From contig HF990546.1 of NCBI GenBank assembly GCA_000432135.1, forward strand, positions 1-14,507: a DNA stretch of 14,507 nt. Direction: 5' to 3'. The stretch's first letter is position 1. Each line of letters opens with the position of its first letter. Made by a program: the position numbers and the translations under genes. Below, in pieces: positions 12,472 through 14,507 of this stretch. The stretch is from Firmicutes bacterium CAG:124. Lineage in GTDB: Bacteria > Bacillota > Clostridia > Oscillospirales > Oscillospiraceae. Under the pieces are notes generated by a model, which was not told the DNA's origin, did not search any database, and saw only the letters and a program-made list of their open reading frames with translations.

Positions 12472-13781
12472 GTTGCTTCCTCCTGCCCTGTCATTTGATC
12501 GATAAGCGCAAGCGACCGCTGCGCGATGGCGAGATTTTTATTGGCCTTTCCCTTGACGCGGCGGTCAAGCGGCGTCAGAATGCCGAAATTCACGTTCATC
12601 GGCTGGAACGAGCCGACGCTCGTATCCGAAATGTACGCCGCCAGCGCGCCGATGGCTGTTTCGCGCGGGAAATCGGGAAGCGGCTCGCCCTTGAGCTTTG
12701 CCGCCATGCTGACACCCGCAAGATAACCGGAGGCCGTCGATTCGACATAGCCCTCCACGCCCGTCATCTGACCTGCAAACGCGACCAGCGGGTTCTGCCT
12801 ATCGGCATAGTACCGGTCAAGCAGGCGAGGGGAATCGAGGAAGGTGTTGCGGTGCATCACGCCGTAGCGGACGAATTCCGCGTCGTGCAGCGCGGGAATC
12901 ATGGAAAACACGCGCTTCTGCTCCGCGAATTTCAGATGGGTCTGGAAACCGACGATGTTATAGACGGAGCCTGCGGCGTTGTCCTTGCGCAGCTGCACAA
13001 CGGCATAGGGCTCACGGCCCGTTTTCGGATCTTTGAGGCCAACGGGCTTCAGGGGGCCGTAGCGCAGGGTATCGACGCCGCGGCGGGCCATGACCTCGAC
13101 GGGCATGCAGCCCTCGAACACATGCTGATCCTCAAAGCCGTGCACCGGCGCTTCCTCCGCCGATTTGAGCGCGTCGACAAAGGCAAGATATTCGTCCTTC
13201 TCCATCGCACAGTTGACATAATCCGCATCTCCACGGTCGTACCGGGATGCGAACCATGCCTTGTCCATATCGATGGAGGAAAAGGTCACGAGCGGCGCGG
13301 CGGCGTCAAAGAAGCTCATATACTCCTGCCCGCCGAAATAGCGCTGGATCGCAGCGCTCATCGCGTCGGAGGTCAGGGGACCGGTCGCAATGATGACCGG
13401 GCCTGCCGGGACCTCGGTTTCCTCCGCCTCCACGACGGTGATGTTGGGGTGCGACTTGATTTTTTCCGTCACCATGCCGGAAAAGCCGTAGCGGTCGACG
13501 GCCAATGCGCCGCCTGCCTCGACGCGGTTTGCCTCCGCGCAGGTCAGGATCAAGCTGTGCAGCCGCCGCAGCTCTTCTTTCAAAAGGCCGACGGCGTTTT
13601 CCAGCCGGTCGCCGCGCAGGGAGTTGGAGCAGACAAGCTCCGCAAAGTCCGCGCAGTGGTGTGCGGGCGTCATTTTCTGCGGCTTCATCTCGGTCAGCGT
13701 CACATGAATGCCGCGCTCGGCCAGCTGCCACGCGGCCTCGCAGCCCGCAAGACCCGCGCCGATCACTTTCACTTCCAGCAT
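12468..13781 (-). CDS. trmFO: Folate/FAD-dependent tRNA (uracil-54-C5)-methyltransferase TrmFO
   Basis: A 437-residue flavoprotein that makes ribothymidine at position 54 of tRNA, using methylenetetrahydrofolate as carbon donor and FADH2 as reductant. Seen in sequence: the FAD-binding GAGLAGCEAAWQLA near the N-terminus (8-21), Cys51 in ELVCSNSLRGD, Cys225 in FEGCMPVEVMARRG (equivalents of the two functional cysteines of the Bacillus enzyme), and GQMTGVEGYVESTASG near the C-terminus. AAAGGA precedes the ATG. It follows topA by 26 bases, the usual Firmicute order, and its stop overlaps the plsX start by 4 bases. Confidence 0.96.
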   Translation of the reverse strand: MLEVKVIGAGLAGCEAAWQLAERGIHVTLTEMKPQKMTPAHHCADFAELVCSNSLRGDRLENAVGLLKEELRRLHSLILTCAEANRVEAGGALAVDRYGFSGMVTEKIKSHPNITVVEAEETEVPAGPVIIATGPLTSDAMSAAIQRYFGGQEYMSFFDAAAPLVTFSSIDMDKAWFASRYDRGDADYVNCAMEKDEYLAFVDALKSAEEAPVHGFEDQHVFEGCMPVEVMARRGVDTLRYGPLKPVGLKDPKTGREPYAVVQLRKDNAAGSVYNIVGFQTHLKFAEQKRVFSMIPALHDAEFVRYGVMHRNTFLDSPRLLDRYYADRQNPLVAFAGQMTGVEGYVESTASGYLAGVSMAAKLKGEPLPDFPRETAIGALAAYISDTSVGSFQPMNVNFGILTPLDRRVKGKANKNLAIAQRSLALIDQMTGQEEAT

Positions 13782-13807
13782 ATTGGGGCGTCCTTTCTAT
13801 CTCTGTA

Positions 13808-14507
13808 TCAGAACGGAAGATCGTCTTCCGGCTCGGTCTTTTTGGCGGCCTTTTTCGCAGCCGGCTTCTTGGCCGCGGGCTTTTTTGCCGCTGCCTTCTT
13901 CGCGGCAGGCTTCTTTGCAGCCGCCTTTTCGGTGGGCTTTTTCGCTGCCGCTTTCTTTGCGGCTTTCTTTTCCTCTGCCTGCTTCTGCGCGGCTTCGGCC
14001 GCAGCCTCGGCGTTGGATTCCGCAGTCGCGGCCTCGCCGGAGGCTGTGGACTTGCGGCGGTAGCCGCGCTTGTCCTCCGGCAGGAAGTTCGAGCACTCGG
14101 GATTCGCGCAGAACGGCTTCATTGCGCCCTTGCCGGAGCGCTTGAACATCGTCTGGCCGCAGACCGGGCAATCCTGATCCGTCGGCACGTCCCACGTCAT
14201 AAAGCCGCAGGCCGCGCCGCGCTCACACGCGTAATAGGCGTAGCCGCGCTTGCTCTTGCGCTTTAAAATCGCGCTGCCGCACTTCGGACAGCGGCCCGGC
14301 ATTTTTTCCGTAATCGGCTTTGTAAACTTGCACTCCGGGTAGCCGGGGCAGGCGAGGAATTTGCCGAAGCGGCTCGTTTTCACGACAAGGTTCCGGCCGC
14401 AGATCTCGCATTTTTCATCCGAGACCTCATCCGGCACCTTGAGGCGGGTGTCCTTCAGCGCCTCCTCCGCATCGACCATTTCCTGATGGAAGCCGGTGTA
14501 GAACTCC
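13808..14507 (-). CDS. topA: DNA topoisomerase I, C-terminal part (5' end beyond window)
   Basis: The frame is open through the right edge, so only the last 233 residues are present; the Met at 14479 is internal. The sequence begins EFYTGFHQEMVDAEEALKD, the end of the catalytic core of type IA topoisomerases. Three C-terminal zinc-ribbon-like modules follow: CEIC...CPGYPEC, CPKC...CERGAAC and CPVC...CANPEC, which bind single-stranded DNA and aid strand passage. TopA relaxes negative supercoils. After the third module comes an Ala/Glu-rich helix, a 44-residue Lys/Ala/Pro tract and the acidic tip TEPEDDLPF. Identity is supported by the directly following trmFO. The tail is unusual for a Firmicute TopA. 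Confidence 0.93.
   Translation of the reverse strand, partial: EFYTGFHQEMVDAEEALKDTRLKVPDEVSDEKCEICGRNLVVKTSRFGKFLACPGYPECKFTKPITEKMPGRCPKCGSAILKRKSKRGYAYYACERGAACGFMTWDVPTDQDCPVCGQTMFKRSGKGAMKPFCANPECSNFLPEDKRGYRRKSTASGEAATAESNAEAAAEAAQKQAEEKKAAKKAAAKKPTEKAAAKKPAAKKAAAKKPAAKKPAAKKAAKKTEPEDDLPF
13838..13969 (-). repeat. topA: Low-complexity Lys/Ala/Pro-coding repeat in topA
   Basis: 132 bases encode 44 residues consisting almost only of K, A and P in imperfect pentapeptide repeats of PAAKK/AAAKK type, resembling histone H1 or mycobacterial-type basic tails. Codons vary between units, so this is not a very recent expansion. Confidence 0.88.

Noticed and set aside
12291..14063. 590-residue rightward open frame
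   Set aside because: It is an antisense shadow of plsX, trmFO and the topA tail; its Phe/Ala repeats are simply the complement of the Lys/Ala tract.

Overview
The window looks like chromosomal DNA from a GC-rich anaerobic Firmicute, most likely a Clostridia/Oscillospiraceae-type gut bacterium. This is inferred from strong AGGAGG-type ribosome binding sites, sigma-A promoters (TTGACA/TATAAT), the topA-trmFO order typical of Firmicutes, a class II GalT, a DUF3786-like protein and U-tailed intrinsic terminators. No rRNA, tRNA, CRISPR array, prophage or insertion sequence was seen. Genes are dense, and all but one are intact.

Left part (1-4780): a leftward putative lipoprotein gene of unknown function and a leftward SpoU-type RNA 2'-O-methyltransferase gene. 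The latter diverges, through physically overlapping promoters, from a rightward phosphoglycolate-phosphatase-like HAD gene plus DUF3786 pair. Then comes galT, with its own promoter and a perfect 10-bp inverted repeat laid over the -35 box.

Middle (4780-7300): a 333-bp gap holds the remnant of a TetR-family regulator gene (24 codons, with an intact RBS and palindromic operator). It is followed by a two-gene operon (six-TM protein and PAP2-type lipid phosphatase/phosphotransferase) and a monocistronic manganese exporter, mntP.

A leftward three-gene operon (7309-9760) encodes a MarR regulator, a PLP-dependent alpha-oxoamine synthase that resembles bacterial serine palmitoyltransferase more than Kbl/BioF, and a translationally coupled short-chain dehydrogenase. 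Condensation of an amino acid with an acyl-CoA followed by keto reduction is the opening logic of sphingoid-base (or sulfonolipid-like) synthesis. In a Firmicute this is the most interesting system here. The nearby PAP2 protein of the Aur1/inositol-phosphotransferase type could act on the same lipids, but that link is only suggestive.

Right part (9840-14507): a divergent nicotinamidase-like cysteine hydrolase, a small coiled-coil protein gene with a near-consensus promoter, and a leftward housekeeping cluster topA (5' end outside the window)-trmFO-plsX-rnc with coupled or overlapping genes. TopA ends in a Lys/Ala-rich tail capped by a DDLPF tip identical to the SSB C-terminal interaction peptide.
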